In this document: positions 21,016 to 32,398 of the stretch, in pieces
Layout of the letters: each line of letters starts with the position of its first letter
Numbering within the stretch: the stretch's first letter is position 1
Assembly: GCA_958510875.1 (NCBI GenBank)
Contig: OY294067.1
Location: 193,385,322 to 193,449,321 of the forward strand
Reading direction: 5' to 3'
Length of the DNA: 64,000 nucleotides
From: Endomychus coccineus
Lineage: Eukaryota > Arthropoda > Insecta > Coleoptera > Endomychidae
Notes under the pieces: generated by a model
The model's database searches: none
The model's input: the letters and a program-made list of their open reading frames with translations, nothing else
Told to the model about the DNA's origin: nothing
Translations under genes and position numbers: made by a program

Positions 21016-23395
21016 CCGGGAAATCGAATCCGGGGTTATGTTGGCTTATACTGTAGTTCCGTTTACGAGCCAGGTGAGGATACGCCTAATCAACCTCAAT
21101 AGAGACCCTGTACAACTCAGGGCGGGTACCCTAGTGAGAACCTTGATAACTGGGGTGGAAGTGTTAAATAAACCTTCGGAGCCTAGCTGTCGGGCTCAGC
21201 CTGTACAAATGTGGTGTCGTCCAGGATGGGAGGACAAGGAACCCGGAAATTCCGATGCAGTTGATTTATCCCATTTATCAGCAGAAACCCAGGCTCTAGT
21301 TCGTGCCTTCCTTCGAAGGTACGACCACATATTCTGCGGAGAGAACGAACTGCTCTCCAGTACAAATCAGGTTAAGCATCGCATTATTACAGAAGATATT
21401 CCACCTATTACCAAGGCGCCGTATCGAGTGCCTTTTCACACCAGGACAGAACTAAGGTCGGAAATCGACCGATTGTTGGACGAGAAAATTATCAGAGAGT
21501 CTAACAGTCCTTGGTCTGCCCCCGTTGTCATGGTGCGCAGGAAACAGCCTGATGGAAACATCAAAATCAGGCTTTGTATTGACTACAGGGCGCTTAACGC
21601 TATAACAAAAAGGGGTTACTACCCCTTACCTCTGATTGGGGAATTACTAGAACAATTTGGTGAAGCGAGCCTGTTTAGCGTGTTCGACGTTGCGTCCGCT
21701 TATCATCAGATTGAAATGGAAAAGTCGGATATTGAGAAGACAGCCTTCAGCACGATGGACGGCCATTATGAATTTTTGCGCATGCCATTTGGTCTCTCAA
21801 ATAGCCCGAGCACATTTGCGCGTTTTATTAACAATGCCATGGCGGGACTGAACAATTTAATTTGTAGTGTATATCTCGATGATATTATAGCTTTCAGTGC
21901 GGATAATGTGACTGAACATTTACGTCGCTTAGCGCTTATCTTTGATCGTTTGTCCGAAGTTAATATTAAGCTGAAACCGAGTAAATGTCACATGCTAAAA
22001 CCAAAGGTAACATATTTAGGCCATGGAATTTTGAAAGAAGGGGTGCGGCCGCTGGAAGATAAAGTCAAAGCAATCAAAGAATTTCCGGTCCCTACTAAGG
22101 TGAAGGAAGTTCCAAGTTTTCTTGGACTAGTAGGGTGGTATCGGAAATTCATTCCCAATTTTTCTAAATTATCAGCCCCACTTACCGAACTGACTAAAAA
22201 AGGGGTGGACTTCGTGATAACTTCCGAAGTGCTAGCAGCAGTAAATTGTTTGAAAGAGGCGCTGACCTCGGACAGCGTGCTCATCCACCCAAACTTCGAC
22301 GAACCGTTCATATTATCGACCGACGGGTCGGGAACGGGAATTGCTGCCGTCCTTAGTCAAAAGGTGGACGGACTGGAGAGGCCGATCGCTTTCGCAAGTA
22401 GGAAACTCCTTGATGCCGAAACCAGATATGCAGTAACAGAGCTAGAATGCCTAGAAGTAGTCTTCGGCGTCAGACAATATCGTTGTTTCCTCTACGGAAA
22501 AGAGATTAAATTGATTACGGATCACATTTCTCTGAAGTGGTTACTAGGAAGGTGGTCAATTTTGCTATCAGAATATGACTTCGAAGTAATACATAGACCA
22601 GGAAAAAATCACGGTAACGTGGACGCTCTGAGCCGAGCTTACGACGGCCCAGATTGGGGTAAGGAGCTGGAAAGATGCCTGAAAGACATAGCCAGCGGAA
22701 CCGTGCGAACCACTAAAATAGAGGTTACGGAAGGGGATGTATTGAAGGCCCCAGAGCAATTCGCGCTAGCCCACTGTGTGGCAGCGGACTTCAAAATGTC
22801 CAAAGGAGTTGCCCTCCAATTTCGAGAAAAATATGGAAATATCTTCAAGCTTAAAAAGCTGAATAAGAAGGTAGGTGAGGTGGCCAGCATGGAGGTACAA
22901 GGGCGCCCTACTTTTCATTTGGTGACAAAGAAATTGAGCACCGATAAACCAACGTACCAATCTGTGTTTCAAACCTTGTGGAGGTTGCGGCAAAAATGTT
23001 TAGAGCAGGGAATTATGCGGTTAGCTATGCCCAAAATAGCGTCGGGCTTAGACGGGTTGAGTTGGGAAACGGTGCGCGGAATATTAGCGTGGATGTCCAG
23101 TCACACGCCGATAAAGATAAGGGTTTATGCGTTAAATTTAAAGACAAAAGTATTAGCTTCACAGGTAGATCTAGAGCCCGCATGGAATTGGGCAGAGATT
23201 GCGGAGGCGCAAAAGAGCGACGAGGGTTGCGTCAAAATAATGGATACGATAGTATCCGATGAGGTAGGCAGCGATTTTAGAATTAACAAAGATGGAGTGT
23301 TGTATAGAATGGAGGCCGACGGCTGCGAGCCCCCATTTCTTACTTTACGGGAGAGATCCTATCTTTCCCACGGAGTTAGAACGGGGCCGTGTTAG
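20999..23395 (+). pseudogene. pol: Gypsy-1 pol: RT, RNase H and TARG1-like macrodomain
   Basis: 798 residues. RT: LCIDYRALNAITKRGYYPLP, FSVFDVASAYHQIE and catalytic YLDD (about 21880). RNase H: STDGSGTGIAAVL (about 22317) and TDHISLKWLL. Residues about 575-715 form a macrodomain: EGDVLKAP, ALAHCVAADFKMSKG, TKKLSTDKPTY with Lys644, and ASGLDGLSW with Asp685. These match the catalytic Lys and Asp of human TARG1/OARD1 with the same 41-residue spacing. The protein then reads into the pre-integrase linker and ends where the integrase core is missing. Roles: cDNA synthesis, and possibly ADP-ribose hydrolysis. Confidence 0.92.
22720..23140 (+). other. Macrodomain segment inside Gypsy-1 pol
   Basis: A domain-level entry within the pol frame, between RNase H and integrase. 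It has the order typical of OARD1/TARG1-type macrodomains: a GDV(L) start, ALAHC(V) with a downstream glycine loop, KVGEVAS, TKKLS, then KPTY, AMPKIASGLD and a final IKIRVYAL strand. Catalytic Lys (codon 22928-22930) and Asp (codon 23051-23053) are retained and no stop falls in the domain. TARG1 removes ADP-ribose esters from proteins; here the target is unknown. Confidence 0.88.
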
Positions 23396-24011
23396 GTACG
23401 ATAGTGACATAAAATATGCGGCTGAACTATTAGGGCGAATAAATGTGGTTTTCCCGCCCGTGAAGGAGAATTTGGAACGAGCTACCGACACTAGAGAACG
23501 CCAGTATAACAAAAACCTGAAACCGCGGAATTGTCAACTGGGAGACCTAGTATACTTGCGTGCCGAGGCAGTGGCCCCGGGGGTCAGTAAGAAATTGGCA
23601 AATAAATGGAAGGGTCCCTTCCGGGTATTGGAACAAATCGGACAGGTAAATTACCGAATCAGGCCTATAGGTAGCCGGAAAGATGTCGTAGTTCACATCA
23701 ACAGGCTGAAGCCGTGCTGGGGTAATGTAGATGAGGACCCGGAGGATGTGGACTCCGACGAAGAAGCCCAACTGGCAATCAACCAAATGACAACGCCTAA
23801 AAACGACCCGCCGGTGGAGACCGACGCCGAGCTACAAGAATATATATATAAATTGCCTCTGTTGCCAGATATAAGGCCGGCACCGGAAATGGCTCGTCCC
23901 ACGAGAGTACGGGACAGCCGAAATCGAATGGATACACCCATCGCTCTGCGGAAACCTAAGCGCGTGCGGCGTCCACCTTCATTCTATCAAGCGTACATGG
24001 AACGGAGATAA
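23322..24011 (+). pseudogene. Gypsy-1 integrase C-terminal remnant
   Basis: Begins SPHFLLYGRDPIFPTELE, normally located after the integrase catalytic Glu. It continues through a GPFRVLEQIGQVNYRI module (SH3-like C-terminal domain) and a VHINRLKP motif to a proline/arginine-rich end. The zinc-binding HHCC and DDE core are missing: the pol frame changes directly from the pre-integrase linker to this text around 23322, so an internal deletion of several hundred bases took place. Confidence 0.85.
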
Positions 24012-25444
24012 ACGGGCCTTCGAGCCGGGAAGTTTGAGCGAACGATTCATTTTGGAATCGTTCGCGTTTTGATCGAGACCTCTTTCTTGTTACCCTAGAA
24101 ATGTCTCGGAGTAGAGGATTTAGCGAGGCGGTCTCCTTGCGACCACAAGGAACCGTCTCGAGTGCCAGGGTGGCCTTGAGGTGTTAAGGCCATTGAGTAT
24201 GACGCGGGACGATGTGGAAATTCTGTCAGGAGATAAAAATCTCAAAACTTCAGGAGTAGATCTTCCGCAGGGATGGAGCCGGGGAAGGTTCACGAGGTCC
24301 CTCCAGTCATACTCGAGAGGGCGGTCAGCACGCGGATGTTCCGAGAGAAGCAAGACATCTGAAGGCTCCTCTGGAGCTCTGATCGGAGAATCGCGGACCA
24401 GGAGGATTGAGCGGGAGAGTAGGTCAGGAAAGTTTTTTTTTGTGTGAGTTAATCAAGTCCAAAGTGGACTGTGAAGTTAGCCTAGGAGAATTCCGCTGTG
24501 GACGGATAGGCCAGGATAGACTGGAATCTTGAGAAATCCAGGTTGGATTGAGAGGCCGTTAAGGCACATTGCGAAGTGATGAATGAGATACTAGTTCGCA
24601 AATACTGCGAGCAGATAGGGGAAATAGTCGATGATTGAGACCCATGTCGAATTGGGCGGAAACGACTATTGAGAGTTATGTGTAGGACTTTCGGTGGTCC
24701 TGAAACCGAGAGTATATGAGAAGTCGTGAATACATTTCTTTTGGGAGGTGGGTGTTTTGCTAGAAAGAGAATATTATGGTTCCTAGGTCAAGAGAGTCGT
24801 AGCGAGGTATAAACCCCCAGCGTGACGACTCCAAGAGAAGGGTGTGTATATGAGGAAATGATTGAGAGTGTGAATGTGTCGCTAGATCCACAATTGCATT
24901 TGACGAGAAGTATATGTTCCCAACAAAATAGGGTAATCTCATCAAAATAGAGCGACCTTCAGTCGCGGGGAAGATTGCGTGGGTTAACCCCACGGCGTTG
25001 TACATTTTTTTTTGTATTGGATATTGATGTGGCTAGATTCACAACCACGTTTTTTTTGTTTCTATTTTTAATTTGTGATTATGGGTTAGGTATAATACCT
25101 CTACGCAGGTAAAATGGAGAGCTGCGAAGATATTAACTTGTTTTCTGTTTTGTTTGTAAATTGGGGATACAGCAATTTCTGCTAGTGTACGATAGAAATT
25201 TCACATGTACGCACTTTTTAATAGTATGTGTGAATGTTTAATGCACTGAGCGAGGGCATTACCTTCGCCTCAGTCAGATGTATAACTACTGTGTTGTTAT
25301 TGTAATGTGATATGAGAGCGCTGTGCGCATTTCAGTCTCATAGCTTCGTAAGCGGATTTGATCTGAAGGATTTTTAAATACCCAGTGGCGGAGAAAGGAT
25401 CGCGCCCTTTCAGGTTCGCGCTCCTTCTTAGAAAAGAGGGGTGA
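24012..25444 (+). other. Gypsy-1 3' untranslated region and polypurine tract
   Basis: No env-like or other convincing frame. The 3' boundary has a purine-rich tract (agaaaagaggggtga, 25430-25444) directly before the 3' LTR, which fits a plus-strand primer. Confidence 0.6.
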
Positions 25445-26782
25445 TGTAACAATTCGAAATTTTCACCATGATTAGGCCCTATCCAAAATTATTAAATACG
25501 GAATTGATTTAATTCGCACGAGAAAATTGATCTATCATAACACAGCAGAATAGTATGTGGCGACGAAGGTATTTCGTAACCTGATGCGCCTCATCCAGAG
25601 CACAGACCTCGCACCCGCCGCCAAGCTAGCATAAGTTGCTGCAGGTGAAACACCTGCTAGGATCGACAGAAAAGGTGTCGTGGACTTGACATGCCTGTCA
25701 ACGTCGCTATCACACCGGTTCTTTATTTTGATAGTCTGTAAAATTGAATATAGGCGGAGTTAGTCTCCTAGTGTGAAAATTGAGCTGACGTTTCAGAAAA
25801 AAAAACTCAGAGCGTGGGTCAGCCAAGGTCAAATGATTTCGAAAAGATAGATTGATTATCGAAAGGGAAGTCAGTTCTCGATAGGAAGTCGTCCAGTAAA
25901 CTTAACTTACTTAAGCTCTGTCTTAGCCTGAAAATAATTTCAATTTGTCATTAAATCAGTAAATATATCCTTTGGGTAAAACCAAATTTAAATTAAATCA
26001 AGAGTCAATATATTGTTATTTTTTTCCTTTTTTTTTTAAAGCTGAGTCGTAAATTGTTGTTCTATTTTATCAGTAACTTTTGGTAGTTCCAAAAAGGCAA
26101 GACAGAGCTTACATTGAGCACGCGTCGCGATTGGACGGGAAGTGTTAAAATCATATTTATTTTATTCAAGAACATCTAATAAATTCTAAATTTTGATAAC
26201 CGAGAACTCGAGTGTATAAATTTCCGTGCGACAAAATCCTAGAGGGGTCTCCAAGCAAGCATCGTAGCTAGAGCGGGGGTTGGACGGTGAAGGTGAGTGT
26301 TGAACGAATTGCCTGAGGTTTTAGATAGAGAAATTGACCATTCCTTTTATCAGTTGTGTTCACCCCCTTCAGATCACGTCCGCTTATGTAATTGTAAAAA
26401 TCCTAGATTTTCCCAGGTTCCCATTTGGGGCAAACCTGTAACTGTTTTTTTTTCTTTTTTCATTGTTTCTTTTTCATTGTCTCCCAAAAAGGGGATTCAA
26501 GAGATTACTTGGAAAAGTGCAGATATATTCTTATATCAGGAAATTGAGTCGGCCCACGTAAGGGCGGAGAAAGGTTACCTTTATTTTTCAAACAGCTTCC
26601 TAGATGAGCTAAATTAATACATCTAGTGGTGGCAGCTACAAGAAACCTTGAAGGTAGTTTGGCTTAGATCGACGACCTGAGGTTTTAACCCTTCAATATT
26701 TTTACAAATTCTAGTACGTGGCGACAAGCTATTATCGCTACCTGTATCCTCTTTAGATACAAATAACAAGTCGCACGTTACA
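25445..26782 (+). repeat. Gypsy-1 3' LTR
   Basis: 1338 bp, TGTAAC...GTTACA, followed by the ACTA duplication (26783-26786) and the N-terminal half of the penton gene. Confidence 0.95.
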
Positions 26783-27148
26783 ACTATTAGGCAAGGTAAA
26801 ATCTATGTCCGTGTTGCACTTTAGTTCACATTTCAAAGTGTTCACGTTAGCTTTAAGATCTTCGAAAGTTTTTTCTTTTACTTTTTTTTCCACATTAATA
26901 AAATGATAATTGATATATATTCTAATGTTTTCAATTTCATAAGAACCTTCTGGAATTTCTAGGAAAACTGTCTGATTCAAATGGAATTTATTGTTACTTT
27001 TATCAACATTTGGTATTGAATTATAAGTTACAAAGTCAATTAGACCTAAAACAGAATTAGAATTATCATTTAACCGAACAGAAGGATATATGTTTGAAGA
27101 AATAACCGATTTTCGGTCTGATAATGTGAATGTGTAGGACATGTTCAT
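26783..27148 (-). pseudogene. Polinton B penton-like minor capsid protein, N-terminal half
   Basis: ATG at 27148 (MNMSYTFTLSD), then TYNSIPNVDKSNNKFH, IPEGSYEIENI and, at the junction, DFTLPNS. The reading frame continues in the LTR by chance and then stops. The continuation is at 17160-16812. A TATA-like TATATAATTAG lies upstream on the minus strand near 27178. This half alone shows no frameshift, so the gene may have been intact when the Gypsy element inserted. Confidence 0.88.
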
Positions 27149-27194
27149 CTATAAGATGATGGAACGTGAATAAAACTAATTATATAAATAATTG

Positions 27195-27560
27195 CTATTT
27201 ATTATTCAAAAACTGTAAACACAAATGACCACAGTTATAACTATTATACATTTGATAACGATCGTGGTTGTATAAAATATTACAACAACCTCTAGAATTA
27301 AAATATTTGATAGCTTCTAATGGAGGTTTTAATTTTCCATAACTATCGAAATAATAAACGTTATTCGCACATTTTTTGTAACAACACCAATGTGTACCAT
27401 CCATATTTATTATTCCAGCTTCATTAATATGTATTGTTTTTGATAATCTAGCTCGCATAAAAACTCCTCTAAAATTGGAAATTTTCAATTGTGTTGCATA
27501 GTTTAGTATATCGATATTTGTTAAAGGTCGTCTAGGTAATGTTATCGATAGTTTTTTGAG
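27195..27560 (-). pseudogene. Polinton B adenain-like maturation protease
   Basis: Cysteine protease of the adenovirus protease family (C5). LPRRPLTNIDILNYA, FRGVFMRARL, catalytic His in GTHWCCY, YYFDSYG (acidic residue) and a catalytic Cys in YNCGHLCLQFL near the end. The frame is open upstream to about 27635 but lacks an ATG; the start overlaps the pX-like gene. Expected role: cleavage of capsid precursor proteins during virion maturation. Confidence 0.88.
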
Positions 27561-27576
27561 AGGTGCTGTGGTGGTG

Positions 27577-28011
27577 CTAAAAAAGTCCCAAACCAGTCTT
27601 GTAAGGTCTAATGTACACACCTCTACCCAATGCAATAGATTCCATTGTTTTGTTGTGTCGTTGGGATTCTTTCAATTGTTGTTTTGCACTTTTAGCGTTT
27701 GACACGGCTTTTGCAATAGTAGCGGCTCCACCACTCAAAGCACCTAGAGCACTCACACCAGCGAATAATGGTATTAAAGGTAAAAATCCTGTTTTCGGAA
27801 CCTTAATTATTCCCGATTTAGGTAATGTTATTTTCTGTTTGGGATTATTTGAAGCTTTCAACGCTAATGCAATTGCACTTCTCAAATCTCTTGGTTTATG
27901 ATGGAGCATATATTTTTTTATACGATTCGTTAGAGTAATAAACGGAATCTTTCTTTTACTTTGTTTTTTATTGCTTTTTTCTAGGAGCCATTTTTGTAAA
28001 TGTTGTTCTGA
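27577..28011 (-). pseudogene. pX/pVI-like membrane-active minor capsid protein (B copy)
   Basis: A Lys/Arg-rich N-terminal half (LTNRIKKYMLHHKPRDL) is followed by PKTGFLPLIPLFAGVSALGA, a hydrophobic Gly/Ala segment, then KAVSNAKSAK and a C-terminal YKTGLGLF. The same layout occurs at 63542-64000. Such small basic proteins with a hydrophobic segment are encoded next to protease in adintovirus-like Polintons and are compared with adenoviral core/minor proteins. No ATG starts the frame; TTG is at its beginning, so the start was probably lost. Confidence 0.72.
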
Positions 28012-28057
28012 CAAAAACTATTTTACGTATGAAGTGAAAATGAAAAATCAATTATAT

Positions 28058-28630
28058 TTAAAACAATTTTAGTTTTTTATTTGATTCAAATTCGTTGTCA
28101 TTATCTTGAAGTTTACGTTTCCTATTAGCTATCATGTCATCATAATCCATAACATCACTTTCTTCCAATTTAGGTTGTTTTGAATTGAAATTATCATCAT
28201 TATTGTTGTGGTTGTTGTTGCTGGATTGTTTTCTTTTTAGTAACGGAATTTTCTGTATCACTTTTGTCTTGGAATCTTGTTTAATAATTTTGAACGGTAC
28301 ATCATTATCATTGTCATCATCATAATCATCATCATCATCAGAGTTCACCTTTCGTTTTTTTCGATTTAGGAGTCCATTTTTTTAGTATATCATTCACAAG
28401 AGGATTACGAATCAATTTTTTTGGCATAATATTGTTTGATTTTATTTTCTTTGTTAAAATTGGTTTGGAATTGAATTTTTCAATGTTTTCAAGCACAACT
28501 CAAGATTTTTCAAATTATTTTCCAACGCATTTTTAGACTTTCTAATCAAACCACTACATCTACTCAATATTTTAGAACAATTTTTTGGGGGTTCGTCATA
28601 ACCCATTCCAAGTTTAACTTTTGCTTTCAT
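28058..28630 (-). pseudogene. Polinton B acidic low-complexity protein
   Basis: ATG at 28630 opens KAKVKLGMGYDEPPKNCSK. After frame lesions around 28370-28480 the frame resumes with a run of Asp and Asn (28340-28290), a Lys-rich part and a second acidic part ending KKLKLF at 28058. A basic start with acidic Asp/Asn repeats suggests a DNA- or core-associated protein, but the function is unknown. It lies between the pX-like and phospholipase-like genes. Confidence 0.55.
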
Positions 28631-28639
28631 TATACCCGC

Positions 28640-28900
28640 TACCAGAATGAAAATTTTCCATCGCTCTTTTAGCTAATGTAGAATCTGCTTCGTGACGCTG
28701 ACTCAAATTTTTCCTTGTGAATATGCAATATCATGTTCCATACATGCTCTATCTATATTGTTAATAGGTTTATCGCCACGATCTAACCTTTTTTGAAGTT
28801 TTGTTCCAGGACCACAAAAATTATAACCAGGTAAATGTAATTCAAATGATAAACTATTGAGCATATTATTAACGTATCCATTTCCAACGTAATACTTCAT
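28640..28900 (-). pseudogene. Phospholipase A2-like domain protein
   Basis: ATG at 28900 (MKYYVGNGYV). The calcium-loop-like FCGPGTKLQKRL and the catalytic HD in CMEHDIAYS match the short secreted-type/parvoviral PLA2 fold. A frameshift just after AYSQ leads to a stop, while another frame continues QRHEADSTLAKRAMENFHSGS to about 28640. In parvoviruses such a domain breaches endosomal membranes; in this element a similar entry role is inference. It is divergent from the ATPase, the last of the left-facing gene block. Confidence 0.82.
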
Positions 28901-29479
28901 TTTCAGTTGTATACTGTCAAAAATGTTCGAATAAACTATTTAAATATCACAGTAACGGGGTTTGTATATTAGTTTCATGTCACACTACCTGTTAATAATC
29001 ATGATATAGAAACAAAGAAAAATCATAACCATGGTATATTATTACCTTCAACGATAAGGGCTATCATTGTAGGTCCTTCAAACTGTGGTAAGACAAATGT
29101 AATGATCAGTATGATTGAACATGAGAATGGATTAAAATTTGAAAACGTATATTTATATTCAAAGTCTATATCAACCGAAATATAAATATTTAGAGAAACT
29201 ATTAAAACCAATAAAAGGTATTGGATATTATGGTTTTAGTAATAGTGAAAATATATTGTAACCTTCAGCGGCTAAGAAAAATTCGATATTTTTATTTGAC
29301 GATGTGTCCTGTGCCAACCAGAAGGTGATTAGATAATATTTTAGCATGGGAAGACATAATCACATCGATTGTTTTTATTTATGTCAAACTTATGCAAAAA
29401 TACCTAAACATTTAATAAAAGATAATGCCAATTTATTTATTCTCTTTAAATAAGACGACCTAAATTTGAAGCACATATA

Positions 29480-31777
29480 CAGGGTGTCCTCGAACTGCGT
29501 GGCAAAAATAAAGCCGAAGATTCTTTGATTCGAAAAAAAGTTGATGAGCCTTTTTACTTTTGCCTCAAGTGTCTTGTTTACCCGGTAGAGGGCTTCAAAA
29601 TTGCAAAAATAATTTTGTTTTTTCGGTATAACTTGAGAACGTGATGAAGAACTTTTACAATATTTAGCAGGTGAGTTACTGTCAATAATGGTCATTTTTG
29701 AGAGTGGAGCACAGAGCCTTAGAGACCATAGAAATGGCTCAAACTTGAGGATGTAACGGGAAAAGTGTCCAGAACTTTTTTATGTAGATAGCTTATCTAA
29801 TTTGAAAACTTTTCTTACTCTTAGAAAATTTTGATAAAATCAACGGATTAGCTTGAAAAAAATAATTTTCGAGTCTCTGCAGTTTTGGCTTACTAATTTT
29901 ACTTGATTAAAATACCTTAGTTGCCTTTGCTTTTCTAATGTCATTTTGGCATTTGAAGAATTTATTCTCAAAACTCAGTTTTTACTTTGCTTTCCGTAAA
30001 AATTTTATAAAATTATGGCTCAAAATTTCACTAACACTGAAATGGTTAATATGTTATTGATTTATGGACTTTGTCGTTGCAATGGCCGGAAAAGGGAAAG
30101 ATATCCGCATCGCAGAATTCCAAATCGGCAAACCTTCGCGAAACTGGCAAATTTGAAGCAAATCGCAGAGAAACTGGACACAGACGGACAAGAAGGACGT
30201 TAGAGCTCGAAGAAGCGATACTGGAAGCGGTTGAAACTGAACCTGGGATAAGCACACTACGTTTGGGACTTCGTATTGTAGCCTCAAAATCATTAGTTCA
30301 TAATGTACTGAAAGAAGAACTGTTGTATCCCTATCATATTAAAACAGTTCAAGACTTATTGCCAATGGATCCAGGTCATCGGCTAGATTTCTGTCGGCTT
30401 ATTGTCCAAAGACAAAACGCAAACCCCAATTTTTGTAGAAGAATTCTGTTCACGGACGAAGATACTTTCACGAGATGTGCTCTTTTTAACCTCCATAATG
30501 AACATTTCTATGCTGATGAAAATCCTCATGAAACGCAAGTTAAATATTTTCAGAATCAAACTAAAATCAATGTTTGGGTTGGAATTGTGGATAACTTTAT
30601 TATTGGCCCTATCGTTATACCCGATCGATTGAACGGGGAGAACTACTTGAACTTTTTGGAACAAAGGCTACTTGAACTGTTGGAAGACTTGCCCTTACAC
30701 ATTCGTCGTGGCCTGGTTTATCCATGATGGTGCACCTACTTATTTCACATTAGCTGTGAGGCGACATTTGAATGCGGAATATCCAGATCGCTGGATAGGT
30801 AGAGGACACGATGCACCAGTGAACTGGCCGGCCCGCTCCCCTGATTTTACGGCCTGCGACTTCTTTCTATGGGGCGCTTTGAAGTCGAAAGTTTATGCAG
30901 CTCCAGTGAATACACGAGAGGAATTGTTGCAACGAATTAATCATGAAGCGGATTTATTGAAGAATGATCCTGAAGTACTAGCCAGAGTCCAATCCAATTT
31001 CTTGAAACGAATTAATTTGTGTATTCAGGAAAATGGGCAACATTTCGAACAATTGATACCTTAGCGATTTCCCAAAAAGTTTTGTTGTTTCTTTTAATTT
31101 AGCATTTGTTTTTCCTAAATAATCACATCGTTTCCCCATTTCTATTGTTTTTATTATTCGTGTTTTACCGAGATATTAACCATTTCAGTGTTAGTGAAAT
31201 TTTAAGCCATAATTTTATAAAATTTTTACTGAAAGCAAAGTAAAAACTGACAGTTTTGAGAATAAATTCTTCAAATGCCAAAATTACATTAGAAAAGCAA
31301 AGGCAACTAAGGTATTTTAATCAAGTAAAATTAGTAAGCCAAAATTGCAGAGACTCGAAAATTATTTTTTTCAAGCTAATCCGTTGATTTTATCAAAATT
31401 TTCTAAGAGTAAGAAAAGTTTTCAAATTAGATAAGCTATCTACATAAAAAATATAGAGTGAATTACATTGACCACAAAAAAGTTCTGGACACTTTTCCCG
31501 TTACATCCTCAAGTTTGAGCCATTTCTATGGTCTCTAAGGCTCTATGCTCCGCTCTCAAAAACGGCTATTATTGACAGTAACTCACCTGCTAAATATTGT
31601 GAAAGTCCTCCATCACGTTCTCAAGTTATACCGAAAAAACAAAATTATTTTTGCAACTTTGAAGCCCTCTACCGGCTAAACAAGACACTTGAGGCAAAAG
31701 TAAAAAAGCTCATCAAATTTTTTTCGAATCAAAGAATCTTCGGTTTTATTTTAGCCACGCAGTTCGAGGACACCCTG
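29480..31777 (+). mobile_element. Tc1/mariner-superfamily element with roughly 500-bp inverted repeats
   Basis: Ends read cagggtgtcctcgaactgcg and its inverse complement, flanked by TA (29478-29479, 31778-31779). The inverted repeats extend inward to the transposase ATG region: 29480-30050 and 31190-31777 match with few changes and include a repeat of the first coding bases. The transposase (30015-31064) has two frame lesions. The left inner arm carries small indels relative to the right. Confidence 0.92.
30015..31064 (+). pseudogene. Mariner-type transposase (DUF4817 N-terminus)
   Basis: ATG at 30015 (MAQNFTNTEMVNML). The N-terminal helix-turn-helix (DUF4817-like) region frameshifts around 30180-30200, the middle runs LEEAILEAVE to RRGLVYP in a second frame (to 30727), and the C-terminal part in a third frame ends at 31064. 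The three catalytic Asp are visible: FTDEDTF, FIHDGAPTY and WPARSPDFTA. Spacing of the last two is 39 residues. The enzyme would cut and paste at TA, but this copy is not translatable as one protein. Confidence 0.88.
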
Positions 31778-31779
31778 TA

Positions 31780-32398
31780 CAGGGTGAGTCAGTTTTTTGT
31801 AGCCAAACTGCAACAGGAGATAGAACAAGTGTTTTTGAGAAGAAAAGTTCAATAAACATGTGTCGTAGAAGGCTTCGTTTTCGAGATACAGGGTGTTGAA
31901 ATTGAAAAAAAATTTCGTTTTTTGCGAATATCTCCGGAACCGTTTATCGTACAGAAAACAGCTTTTGTAAGCATTTTCTACTCATAGTAAGCTATGTTCT
32001 GTGTGATAAAATTTTTTTTTTTACTCATAATTGGTGAAGATTCTGAAGGGGTAGTGGGTGTTTTTCTCCCCAACTTCTACGCCACTGAAAAAAAAACGGT
32101 TTAGAGACAACCATTAGAACCGCCAATGTTTTCTACACAAAAAAGATACTGATCATAAGCTCTAAAGTTGACCGTTTTCGAGAAAAATCAACTTTTATGT
32201 TGAAAAACATGGTCAATCCTTTGATTTTGTTACTTGTTCTACTTGTTTGAATAAATTTAGACGAACTTTAGTAATTAGTAAGACGAAAGTATCTCGAAAA
32301 CGAAGCCTTCTACGACATATGTTCATTGAACTTTTCTTCTTAAAAACACATGTTCTATCTCCTGTTGCAGTTTGGCTACAAAAAACTGACTCACCCTG
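31780..32398. mobile_element. MITE (mariner-type) with CAGGGTGAGTCAG inverted repeats
   Basis: A 619-bp element with ends cagggtgagtcagttttttg and its complement; the inverted repeats extend at least 100 bases (including the AACTGCAACAGGAGATAGAAC block). It shares the TA at 31778-31779 with the preceding mariner and is followed by TA at 32399-32400. No coding capacity. Confidence 0.92.

Larger units (their letters stand above)
17161..26782 (+). mobile_element. Ty3/Gypsy LTR retrotransposon with macrodomain (Gypsy-1)
   Basis: A 9.6-kb element with LTRs of 1444 and 1338 bp that start TGTAAC and end GTTACA, flanked by ACTA duplications. It encodes gag with two CCHC knuckles, protease, reverse transcriptase, RNase H, a macrodomain, and only the C-terminal end of integrase. 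Several frameshifts and the lost integrase core make this copy defective. LTR differences are mainly two indels (60 bp and about 170 bp) plus scattered substitutions. A non-coding stretch of 1.4 kb lies between the last coding segment and the 3' LTR. Confidence 0.95.

Noticed and set aside
24120..24447. Possible env-like or accessory frame after Gypsy-1 pol
   Set aside because: Short, compositionally odd frames on both strands with no signal peptide or TM segment.
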